From positions 1 to 22,738 of the forward strand of contig UZAE01000465.1 in the NCBI GenBank assembly GCA_900617975.1: 22,738 bases of DNA. Reading direction: 5' to 3'. Source of the stretch: Rodentolepis nana (Eukaryota > Platyhelminthes > Cestoda > Cyclophyllidea > Hymenolepididae). Shown here one piece after another: positions 1-7,220 of the stretch (position 1 is its first letter; the number at the start of each line of letters is the position of its first letter). The position numbers and the translations under genes were made by a program. The notes beneath the pieces were generated by a model, which was given only the letters and a program-made list of their open reading frames with translations, searched no databases and was not told the DNA's origin.

Positions 1-38
<38 letters not shown>
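1..38. repeat. (TA)n microsatellite
   Basis: Uninterrupted TA dinucleotide run at the window edge. A second TA run at 5293-5322 sits at the mirror-image position of the inverted sequence that surrounds the nested elements. Confidence 0.97.
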
Positions 39-39
<1 letters not shown>

Positions 40-176
40 GCATATATGTTTGTTTAGATTTATTAAATGTATTAACAATGGCAATATATCTTATCATTAT
101 AAAAATTGTTAATGGATTAAGCAATCCAAATATTTCAAATGGATGTAAGATTAATATACAACATATTGGAAACGCT
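39..176. repeat. Outer inverted repeat, left arm
   Basis: Read forward, this stretch matches the reverse complement of about 5165-5292, with shared blocks such as ATTATAAAAATTGT, ATTAAGCAAT/ATTAAACAAT and CAAATAT. Identity is roughly 70% by eye with small indels. Both arms end outward in a (TA)n run. It could be the terminal repeat of a larger element enclosing the whole nest, or two opposed members of one repeat family. There is no ORF. Confidence 0.6.
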
Positions 177-195
177 TACTTTAAATGGGGATGGG

Positions 196-445
196 GTGTG
201 CTATTGACTTACCTTCACGTGGTGCACCCTGGGCAAGTTAATTAACCGGCAGTTGACTTCTAACTTTAAACTACCGTCACCAAACTGTATGTCATATTTC
301 TGTACTTTCACAGTACTCACCTCACCTTTTTTCTAACTTTATCTACCTTTGTCTTTGAAACGCTTCTGTTCCGCCCTCCTCTCTTGACTTTTTCACTTAG
401 ATCTTCCTTTCTCTCTGTAAAGTCTGAAGTCAACTGATAACCATC
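196..445 (+). repeat. Dispersed repeat R1, copy a
   Basis: This pyrimidine-rich repeat shares TTGACTTACCTTCACGTGG, TGCACCCTGG, AACCGGCAGTTGACTTCT and CTCTCTGTAAAGTCTGAAGT with the copies at 5001-5090, 17143-17427 and (inverted) 14705-14963. An inner inverted pair, AGTTGACTTC near 251 and GAAGTCAACT near 426, brackets the body. This copy lacks the block CTCATACGGCAAAAAAGTCT seen in the other plus-strand copies. There is no ORF. The class is unknown; a SINE-like origin is argued in the findings. Confidence 0.7.
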
Positions 446-476
446 CAGACCCCGTTCATTTGATATAAATAAAGCT

Positions 477-480
477 TTAA
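477..480. other. TTAA flank, left end of host inverted-repeat element
   Basis: TTAA directly precedes the first base of the left arm, and another TTAA (4954-4957) directly follows the right arm. A TTAA duplication is typical of piggyBac and Kolobok-type transposons. In AT-rich DNA a chance match is possible. Confidence 0.5.
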
Positions 481-947
481 ATTGAGAAATTGGCTTTAAG
501 CGAATCCGTTTCTTTTGGATATCTAATGAACAGCAATTTTAAAATAAAACTTTCTAAAAATATCAACAGGTCATGTTAAAATGATTTTGCATTGATAAAT
601 TAAACTAAGTAAATATACGTTGTTCTCTCTTAAATTGTACTTTGGATATATAAGTAGCCTACCATCTAAAGCAGTCCGAAAATCATATTTCGGTAAGAAA
701 TTGGACGCACTTCTGAAATTTGTTCCATAGGCATCCAGTTGATCTATATTTGGTGCTTCTTTCATTCAAATATTAGTATACCCTAAATAACAATGTGACA
801 TAATTTAATTCAGCGACTGTCATTGTTATTGCATCCATTTCACATGTATCATTTTAATGCCAATTATTTTGAACACATGATTATTAACACAGAAAGAGGA
901 CTATCAATGTCAAGTTTCTAAGTCGATAAATACATTATTTTTTTAAA

Positions 948-949
948 TA
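948..949. other. TA target-site duplication, left of mariner
   Basis: TA here and at 2244-2245 flank the mariner. The opposite arm of the host element, read in reverse complement across about 2838-2850, has the same sequence with a single TA. It is an intact empty site and proves the boundaries. Confidence 0.93.
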
Positions 950-2243
950 TTGGGTTGACAACTAAGTCATTGCCGTTTTTGTTGAGAGATTCACTCCATA
1001 CTTTCTTTTGTTTTGTTAACGTGGCCAGAGCATCTAACCTTCATTTTTTTCTTACTGTATGGGCTTCTAGGTTAATTAGTAAAAAATTTTTTTTGTTTAG
1101 TTCTTTAGTTTTGTTTTTAGCCCAATTTAAAAATGAAAGAACAGGACGTGCACTTCCGACACATTTTATTGTATTACTTCCGAAAAGGCAAGAACGCATC
1201 GCAAGCACAAAAGAAGTTATGTGCCGTATATGGAGATGAAGCCTTAAAAGAAAGGCAGTGTCGAAATTGGATTGAAAGATTTCGTTCCGTTGATATTTTA
1301 CTAAAAAATACACAACGATCTGGCCCCCCAGTCGAAGTGGATGAAACCCATATCAAGGACATAATCGATTCGAATCGTCACAGCACAACACGAGATATTG
1401 CAGAGAAGCTCAATGTGTCGCATACATGCATTGAAAAAAAATTAAAAACCCTTGGTTTTGTCAAGAAACTTGATTTATTTATCCCTCACCAGTTAAAGGA
1501 AATTCATTTGACGCAACGGATTAGCATCTGTGATTCGCCGCTACTGGAACGCAATGAGAATGATCCATTTCTGAAGAACCTAGTTACTGGCGACGAAAAG
1601 TGGATAGTTTATAACAATTTTGTTACTCGCAAGAGATCATGGGTGAAGCAAGATCAACCAGCCCAAACAGTTTCAAAAGCAGAGATTCACCAAAAAAGAT
1701 TATGCTGTCAGTCTGGTGGGATCACAAAGGAATTTTGTACTTTGAACTCATGCCGCAGAACCAAACGATAAATTCAAATGTGTATGTTGAAGAACTCGAA
1801 AAACTGAAGGATGCAATTGAAGATAAGCGGCCGGTATTATCAAATCGGCGGAAGGGTGTTGTTTTCCATCATGATAACGCAAGGCCCCACACATCTTTGG
1901 TTACTCGGCAAAAATTATTGGAACTGGGTAGGGATGTTTTGTCACACCCACCATATAGCCCTGACCTTGCGCCTTCGGATTACCATTTGTTTCGTTCCAT
2001 GCAAAACACTTTAAATGGTAACATTTTTAGCAACGAGGATGATGTCGGATCACACCTAATTCAGTTTTTTAATAGCAAAGACGAGACATTTTTCGAACGG
2101 GGAATTTTTACTCTGCCAGAACGAAGAAAAAAGGTCATCGACAAGAACGGCCAATACTTAATTGAATACAGTTATATTTTTAAACAAAAATTCCGAATTT
2201 GCCTTCTTATTTGAAATCGGCAATGACGTAGTTGCCAACCTAA
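950..2243 (+). mobile_element. Full-length mariner transposon (Tc1/mariner superfamily)
   Basis: This 1,294-bp element has 26-bp terminal inverted repeats (950-975 and 2218-2243) that match at 23 of 26 positions and begin TTRGGTTG. Length, TA duplication, terminal sequence and a DD34D transposase all fit mariner. The terminal sequence looks mellifera-like, but subfamily assignment is from memory. It lies inside the left arm of the host inverted-repeat element. Apart from one lesion in the transposase frame the element seems well preserved, so the insertion is fairly recent relative to its host. Confidence 0.97.
1133..2214 (+). pseudogene. Mariner transposase, one frameshift
   Basis: The gene encodes the cut-and-paste transposase that binds the terminal repeats and inserts at TA. 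The start is the ATG opening MKEQDVHFRH, the usual mariner N-terminus, and the end is the TGA at 2212. The first segment runs in frame to 1771 and holds two helix-turn-helix regions (about residues 5-55 and 70-115), a linker FIPHQL in place of the family WVPHEL, and the first catalytic Asp in TGDEKW (codon 1592-1594). The reading frame then shifts at an A-run (1692-1697), where one A appears to be missing. The second segment carries HHDNARPH (Asp codon 1873) and YSPDLAPSDYHLF (Asp codon 1978), 34 residues apart, giving the mariner DD34D triad. The combined length of about 360 residues is near the family norm. No other stop or frameshift is seen. Confidence 0.95.
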
Positions 2244-2245
2244 TA
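2244..2245. other. TA target-site duplication, right of mariner
   Basis: Pairs with the TA at 948-949. The sequence continues TTACTAGAAG, as in the empty site of the opposite arm. Confidence 0.93.
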
Positions 2246-2330
2246 TTACTAGAAGTAAGTAGTAATTGTATGTAAAATCAATTAGTTGCAAAGCTTATCT
2301 CACAGAAATAGGAAAAAATGTTAGCTGAAG

Positions 2331-2775
2331 GATTCTGCTTAACTATTGAAAAGAGCTGGATGACTTGGAGACTCGGAGTTACTTAGAACAAATCGGGCGA
2401 GCAGACGATTTTGACAGGTTCATTTATGCTTTAAAATTACAGTTATAATAAATTAAAGATAAAATATGCATTTGCATTATTAAGATTTGCTTTCTGCACT
2501 TCTGTTGATAAACGGAGCACGACATTGTGAGACGCTTGATGAGTCAGATATCGTGAAGCAAAATCTGATTTAAGTTGATCTTATTACAAAAGTTCAATAC
2601 TTTTCGAGACGGCCTCCTTGAATAATTTTACTCAATTGAAGATAATCTGATACGCCAATTACATCAGAAGATAAATTAAAATTGAGTCAAATTGCAGGAC
2701 CAGATAAAGATTATAGTTTTTCAAACTAGTTTAAAGAAAAAAATATTTTTTGTGGTAAATATATGTAATACATGC
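2331..2775. other. Central spacer of the host inverted-repeat element
   Basis: This is the unique sequence between the two arms. The only coding-like signal is a 32-codon plus-strand open stretch (2350-2445) bounded by TGA and TAA, with acidic composition (begins KELDDLETRSYLEQ). I do not recognise it. It may be a scrap of a lost transposase or chance. Confidence 0.5.
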
Positions 2776-3156
2776 AGTCAGCTTACATTTTTCCATTTCT
2801 ACTAATTGATTCTACATACAATTACTACTTACTTCTAGTAATATTTAAAAAATAATGTATTTATCGACTTAGAAACTTGACATTGATAGTCCTCTTTCTG
2901 TGTTAATAATCATGTGTTCAAAATAATCGGCATTAAAATGATACATGTGAAATGGATGCAACAACAATGACAGTTGCTGAATTAAATTATGTCACATTGT
3001 TATTTAGGGTATACTAATATTTGAATGAAAGAAGCACCAAATATAGATCAACCGGATGCATGGGGAACAAATTACAGGTGTGCGCTCAATTTCCTATCGA
3101 AATATGCATGCCGGACTGCTTTAGATGGTAGGCAACTTAGAAATTCAAAGTACAAT

Positions 3157-3160
3157 TTAA
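3157..3160. other. TTAA target-site duplication, left of inserted element
   Basis: Pairs with TTAA at 4797-4800. The other arm of the host element has a single TTAA at 630-633 with the same flanks on both sides (CTCTC before, ATTGTAC after), so the empty site is preserved. Confidence 0.9.
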
Positions 3161-3429
3161 GGGGGTATTCTGGTCTAGAAAAAAATATTTCGAAAATAAT
3201 TTTGCATATTTTCATAGTTTAACTATTCAGAAATATGTCTTCGAGAGGGTTTTCCAAAATTCAAATTAGTTTTGGAGATATAAGTATTTTGCTGAGCAGA
3301 CATCCAAATCGGTTGGGCTGCAACTAATCGAACAAAAGACATAATGAGTTCTCCAACTACCTGAATCTATATTTATTAGAAAGCACTTTTTTTCCGTTAT
3401 ATTTATCTATCTATATATATTTTTACATA

Positions 3430-3433
<4 letters not shown>

Positions 3434-3460
<27 letters not shown>
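3434..3460. repeat. (TA)n microsatellite inside the TTAA element
   Basis: TA run within a wider ATCTATCTATATAT-type low-complexity block (about 3405-3515). Confidence 0.9.
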
Positions 3461-3461
<1 letters not shown>

Positions 3462-3796
3462 TCATATCAATCTATCTATATATTTTTTTACATATATTTA
3501 TGTATACATATTTCACGGCCATTGATTTACGGATCAGAAAAACACCAGTTTTACAAGTGCATCAGCAGCAAATTGAGGAAATCAAATGATGAAGAAGTAA
3601 TTATAGATAATAAGTAAGGCGACTGTATTTTGGTGTTTTTCACGGTCTTTTCAGCAATTTCTTCGTTTATTTCGTATACTACATACAACAACGAAATTAG
3701 ATTTTCATGAACGGCTCAACGCGTACTCGGGTTAAAAATTACATTACAAGGCGGTTGCAATAGTCTACGCTACATTTCACCATGTCCATTGGTTGA

Positions 3797-4199
3797 CAAT
3801 TCCTTCGAAGTTTATCATCAGAAGGGTTATTGATAGGATGTTTGGGTTCAGAAACTCAAAGTAATAATGAGTCTAAACTCTCTGATATGGACTTTCGTTC
3901 TAAAGCATATCCGTTCTGGGTCTCGGATCATTGAAATTGCAATATTTATTGCTGTGTGTATTTTTAATGAAGGATTTATACCGATATTGAAGATAATGAC
4001 GATTATGGGAGTGAAAATTGGTCCTGAAGAGCATGCATTTGCTATCATTCGAGACGACGTCCCGACTGACCGCTCCGAGATACGAGCCTAAAGCGCATCA
4101 AACTAGGCCAGAACTGCTCGATTAGAAAATAGAAACGCCGAGAATAGTTTTTTCGAAGTCGTGGAAGGTCCGATGTATGCATCAGGAATGTCAAATTGA
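3797..4199 (+). pseudogene. Remnant of a Mutator-like/Kolobok-type transposase, C-terminal part
   Basis: Two frames together give the C-terminal region of a transposase family common in arthropods. From 3797 one frame reads ...LLIGCLGSETQSNNES. Near 3870 it shifts by one base into a frame reading MSLNSLIWTF, then SRIIEIAIFIA, CIFNEGFIPILKIMTIMGV, KIGPEEHAF, RSEIRA, ARTAR and finally VVEGPMYASGMSN with TGA at 4197. The order CLGG-TQN-NES, NSLIW, IFNEG, LKIM, MGV-IG, ARTAR, VEGPMY is what I recall of this family, so the identification rests on memory plus motif order. There are in-frame stops at 4089 and 4104. Only the last third or so of the usual protein is present; upstream (3161-3796) I cannot find the DDE core. 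Confidence 0.72.
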
Positions 4200-4796
4200 A
4201 TAAATGTGAGTTAAATATATATTTTTACGACTTAGACTGCAAATATTTACTTAAAACTTTAAACGCGTTTTTCTCAAAACTGTTTTTTTGAATCTGATAC
4301 CCACAATTTCTCAGACTCTGCTCAACCGATTTAATTGAAATTTGAAGAGAGTCTTATTTAGGAACTTGTCTATATCCGGAACTAAGGCCATCTATAAATT
4401 TTAATTTTACCATTTTTAAAAAATTGAAGAATGTTCAAAAAAGTGGTACAAAAACGGTTTTTTCCCTTTAGACAGTCGCCATTTTGTAAAAAAATATAGG
4501 TCAAAAACTTTTCTTTAGTTCTGGACATAGCGACATAATTTTAGATTGATAAGCCTTTTTATTTTTTGAGTTCAGATTGCTTTGATAGTTAAAATCGTGG
4601 GTATGTTCATATTTTTGGAACGCCCCACTCCATCAGCTGATAAATAACAAAATTTAATTTTTTTTATTTTACATTTTTTTGTATGCTTCTAAGGTGAATA
4701 AATAATATAAAAAAAATAATTTAAAAATATTGCTTGCTTTTTCAGCAGCACTTCAAAAATGACCTGAAATTCATGACTCAAGACCAAAATACCCCC

Positions 4797-4800
4797 TTAA
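4797..4800. other. TTAA target-site duplication, right of inserted element
   Basis: Second copy of the TTAA duplication; host-arm sequence resumes with GGGAGAGCG, matching the reverse complement of the left arm just before 630. Confidence 0.9.
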
Positions 4801-4953
4801 GGGAGAGCGATTTATATTAAGTTAGTTTTATTTATAAATGCAAAATCATTTTAACATGACTTGTCGATATTTTTAAAATATTTTCATTGAAATTATCGCT
4901 TTCGTCCATTAGGTATCCAAAAGAAAGTGAACCGCTTAAAGCCAACTTCTCCA

Positions 4954-4957
4954 TTAA
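4954..4957. other. TTAA flank, right end of host inverted-repeat element
   Basis: Mirror of the TTAA at 477-480. Confidence 0.5.
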
Positions 4958-5000
4958 AAGTAAACATTACCAATATGCGTTATATTAATCATATTGTTCG

Positions 5001-5090
5001 CGATAGACTTACCTTCACGAAGTGCACTCTGGACAACGTATCTTCGTACGGCAAAAAAGTCTATCATTTGGCATTTGATTTGACTTCTAT
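5001..5090 (+). repeat. Dispersed repeat R1, copy b (5' part only)
   Basis: Shares GATAGACTTACCTTCACG, GTGCACTCTGG and TACGGCAAAAAAGTCTAT with the other R1 copies. A perfect 9-bp inverted pair, GATAGACTT at 5002-5010 and AAGTCTATC at 5057-5065, could close a hairpin with a 46-nt loop. The pyrimidine-rich body and 3' tail of R1 are absent. Confidence 0.65.
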
Positions 5091-5164
5091 TTATTATGAT
5101 TAGCTTGAAACAAGGCTATAAGAGAAATTGCCCTTGTCAGGGCGAATCATGTCTACAGATCCTC

Positions 5165-5291
5165 CAGTGGAATATGGGTTATGTTAATCATGCCCCAGTT
5201 TGAGATATTTGCATTGTTTAATTCATTTACAATTTTTATAACAATAGAGTATGTTGTCATTAGTAATGCATTTAATTAAACTATACAAGCA

Positions 5292-5322
<31 letters not shown>
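5165..5322. repeat. Outer inverted repeat, right arm, ending in (TA)n
   Basis: Reverse complement of about 39-176 (see left arm). It ends outward in a TA run at 5293-5322. The motif AATATGGGTTATGTTAATCAT at its inner edge is repeated in direct orientation near 4972 (AATATGCGTTATATTAATCA). Confidence 0.6.
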
Positions 5323-5774
5323 TGTATTTTTCTTGACCTGTATAACTTTACATCTAAAAGAGGTATTATTAAAAGCAGCGATCAGATAATCCCATAAATC
5401 AAATTCATTTATCATTTCCCTAATCATTCCATATTTGGTTGCCCAAAAGAAACAATTTCTAAAACAATATTTTTAATATGCGCATTTTATGCGCCTAAGT
5501 TGGTTTAATAGCTTTTAAGGAAACGAGAGTCATTTAAGGTTGCTCCTCTATCCTCTTATGACGGTTTCATGATCTAGTTGATGGCTTCAGTTTTCCAACC
5601 CATTGATACATTCTACCTGTTCTTCAAATGCTTATAGTTATTCATTTATTGACGGAAGACTTTTCTTTCTCTTCCGACTCAGACTGCAGCGATTTCAACT
5701 TCTCTCAATAATTGGTCACTCACTTCAAGGCAGGTTTATCTACCCAGTTTGCCATTATTCCAATATCCATTTAT
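5323..5774. other. No recognisable gene
   Basis: AT-rich sequence between the element nest and the LINE. I see no ORF, repeat or structural RNA that I can support. Part may be an unrecognisable older portion of the LINE. Confidence 0.5.
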
Positions 5775-5905
5775 CTAAGTGAGGATATCCAACCGAGTTC
5801 AGTTGATAGTATGCCTGAAAGTAGTATTCAAGGAAATGCAAATGAAGGCCTTGATAATGTATGAAAAGCTACTGCGCATTCCCATGGATAAATTCTTTAG
5901 CACAT

Positions 5906-6055
5906 ATGAGAATAGACCAAGACATCTGAAAATAGCACCTATGAGAATAGACCAAGACATCTGAAAACGCATGCTGGTCTAATACAGAAAGCCATAGAAC
6001 TGAAGAAAGCATTCCTCGTCTGCCGTAAGCCATTGGACTAAAGAAAGCATTACAA
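5906..6055 (+). repeat. Two tandem duplications in the LINE (35 and ~38 bp)
   Basis: ATGAGAATAGACCAAGACAT starts at 5906 and again at 5941 (period 35). GCCATAGAACTGAAGAAAGC at 5991 recurs, diverged, as GCCATTGGACTAAAGAAAGC at 6029 (period 38). Confidence 0.85.
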
Positions 6056-6088
6056 ATCGATGAGAAACCGAAATGCCTCCCTCTATCC

Positions 6089-6790
6089 ATGAACTCACTA
6101 GCTGACACCGATGTGGTATGCTTCACCCATCTGCATGACTACTTCAGGAAACCAAACACTCCTCCAAAACAAATGCGCTCACTGGCCTTTGGGACAATCA
6201 ATTCAATTATCCTGCAGATCAATGGCTCCAATGTTTCAATCATGGGTCATAATTTGAAAGCCAAACAAACGTTTGCGCATGTAAATACTCTAGACTTTTC
6301 TCTTTCTTTGCAGCAGCGGGACACAGTTGATTCGCTTTCGAAAGTGAAATAGAGTCTATTAAGATAGGACTAGACCAATTATGTTGCCTGGATACGAAAT
6401 TCACCAAAGCAGTATGACAATTATGTTGCCTGGATACGAAATTCACCAAAGCAGTAATCCCTTTGCACTCACAGTCAGCAATTAACTCAATTTGAAACAG
6501 ATCGCCACTCAAAACAGCTGAGATATACGAATGTGAAATCTTTATCATCTACTGAGAGAAAAAAAGAGTGGTCCTACAGTGGTTTCCTGGGCACTGTGGC
6601 ATCAAAGACAATGGGCTTGCTGGCATACTTGCTAAGCAGGGGACAGCAATTTTGCAAGGCATATACCGACTAATGTCATTCCACATAATGAAGACCTTTA
6701 TCATAAGAGAATTCAAGACCCCAAGGTGCAATAAACCTAAGCTCGAACAAATAGAAACAGTGGACAGTGACACTCTCCGACTCAGCTAAC
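6089..6790 (+). pseudogene. LINE ORF2 fragment: RNase H domain
   Basis: A lead-in segment (6089-6207, from MNSLADTDVV to LAFGTINS) is followed by a frame change into frame 1, which then holds RNase H: YPADQWLQCF with HGS where the family has TDGS (first catalytic Asp lost), YSRLFSFFAAAGHS, FESEIESIKIGLDQL (catalytic Glu present), FTKAV and SQSAI, then VVLQWFPGHCGIKDNGLAGILAKQG. The last segment normally contains ..HCGI.GNE.AD..AK; here the terminal D of the active site reads G. Stops lie at 6250, 6328 and 6415 among others. RNase H in the element would have degraded the RNA strand during target-primed reverse transcription; this copy cannot. Confidence 0.85.
6376..6455 (+). repeat. 42-bp tandem duplication in RNase H
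   Basis: CAATTATGTTGCCTGGATAC begins at 6376 and 6418, with near-perfect identity over 38 bases. The period of 42 keeps frame, but the junction creates a TGA. Confidence 0.95.
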
Positions 6791-7013
6791 TGGCCAAGAA
6801 TCAAAGCTGTTGCTGAGTTTGGACTGCGTACCGAACACGATTGCATGACAAAATACCTTCACAGATTAAGAGTTTACACTCAAACCTCATGCCACCTATG
6901 TAGCCTAAAAGGGGAAATGTAGAAGACCCACCAGATTCGGTGTCCAGCTCTAAAGACAGCGGCAGAAACCCAGAGAAACTAGGAAGCAAGAAGACGGCTA
7001 ATGAACTGCTATT
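6788..7013 (+). pseudogene. LINE ORF2 fragment: C-terminal zinc-knuckle region
   Basis: Frame 2 reads WPRIKAVAEFGLRTEHDCM, then YLHRLRVYTQTSCHLCSLKGEM, a stop, KTHQIRCPALKTAAETQRN, a stop, EARRRLMNC. The CxxC...HxxxxC spacing (CHLC, then H and C of THQIRC) is the zinc-binding motif at the end of Jockey and I-type ORF2 proteins. Two in-frame stops break it. Confidence 0.82.
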
Positions 7014-7063
7014 AATTAACTGTAAGCAAGAAGACTGCTAATGAACTGCTATTAATTAACTGC
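6984..7063 (+). repeat. 40-bp tandem duplication at the ORF2 end
   Basis: AAGCAAGAAGACGGCTAATG starts at 6984 and, with one mismatch, at 7024. The repeated unit covers the last codons of ORF2 and the start of the 3' tail. Confidence 0.95.
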
Positions 7064-7069
7064 TTTAAA

Positions 7070-7187
7070 TGTACCCCCCCCCTCTTGGGGGAAGCTGAAG
7101 TCAACATATGTACCCCCCACCCTTGGGGGAAGCTGAAGTCAAAGCTTTACTCCTCACCCTTGGGAGAAGATGAAGTCAAAGTTTTAG
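7070..7187 (+). repeat. Three ~39-bp tandem units in the LINE 3' tail
   Basis: The units start at about 7070, 7109 and 7149. Each holds a C-run, TTGGGGG or TTGGGAG, then AGCTGAAGTCAA or a variant. The C-run and G-run of each unit can pair as a small hairpin. Downstream, AGGGCTAATGATAAATACC resembles the tail of repeat R1 (AGGGCTAATGATAACTATC). Confidence 0.9.
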
Positions 7188-7220
7188 GGCTAATGATAAA
7201 TACCATATAGCCTGCTATTA

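Larger units (their letters stand above)
3161..4796 (+). mobile_element. TTAA-flanked DNA transposon (Kolobok/piggyBac-type insertion specificity)
   Basis: This 1,636-bp insertion lies in the right arm of the host element. It starts GGGGGTATTCTGGTCTAGA and ends with the inverted counterpart (from the right, GGGGGTATTTTGGTCTTGA), about 17 of 19 matching, directly flanked by TTAA on both sides. It contains a decayed transposase 3' end (3797-4199), a (TA)n tract at 3434-3460, and otherwise AT-rich non-coding sequence. TTAA use fits Kolobok or piggyBac. The transposase remnant resembles proteins labelled Mutator-like in arthropods, which favours Kolobok-like over piggyBac. The element is non-autonomous now. 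Confidence 0.85.
481..4953. mobile_element. Host element with ~540-bp inverted-repeat arms, carrying two nested insertions
   Basis: The left arm (481-947 plus 2244 to about 2330) and the right arm (about 2776-3156 plus 4801-4953) are reverse complements, roughly 85% identical by eye. The ends read ATTGAGAAATTGGCTTTAAG and, from the right, TGGAGAAGTTGGCTTTAAG. Without the mariner and the TTAA insertion the element would be about 1.54 kb: two arms around a spacer of about 445 bp. No transposase is recognised, so it looks non-autonomous (foldback or long-TIR MITE type). Arm divergence means it is older than both insertions. Confidence 0.75.
5775..7220 (+). mobile_element. 5'-truncated, decayed Jockey-like LINE (non-LTR retrotransposon)
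   Basis: Ordered remnants of the 3' half of ORF2 are present: the end of reverse transcriptase with LIMYEKLLRIPMDKFFSTYE and NRPRHLKTHAG (about 5838-5980), RNase H (6205-6700), a C-terminal zinc knuckle (6788-7013) and a repeated 3' tail. The frame changes several times and there are many stops, so it is dead. The LLR-P-D-F-STYEN-PRHLKT signature and the RNase H/zinc-knuckle layout match Jockey-clade LINEs I associate with spiders. It is loaded with local tandem duplications of 35-42 bp. Everything upstream of the RT thumb is missing, as expected from 5' truncation. Confidence 0.88.

Noticed and set aside
571..765. 64-codon minus-strand ORF MKEAPNIDQLDAYGTN..., mirrored by a 65-codon plus-strand ORF at 3025-3222
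   Set aside because: They are the same sequence in the two inverted arms. Of about 15 differing codons roughly 11 are non-synonymous, so there is no sign of protein constraint; the shared frame comes from lack of indels.
955..1313. ORFs on both strands around the mariner start
   Set aside because: Out-of-frame shadows of the mariner 5' region and transposase.
5869..6126. Minus-strand 85-codon ORF, and others at 6240-6548 and 6549-6773
   Set aside because: Antisense shadows of the LINE, whose plus-strand motifs are clear; part of the 102-codon frame is only the 42-bp duplication read backwards.
6984..7187. Regular ~40-bp repeats considered as a CRISPR-like array
   Set aside because: Eukaryotic LINE tail; units abut directly with no unique spacers.
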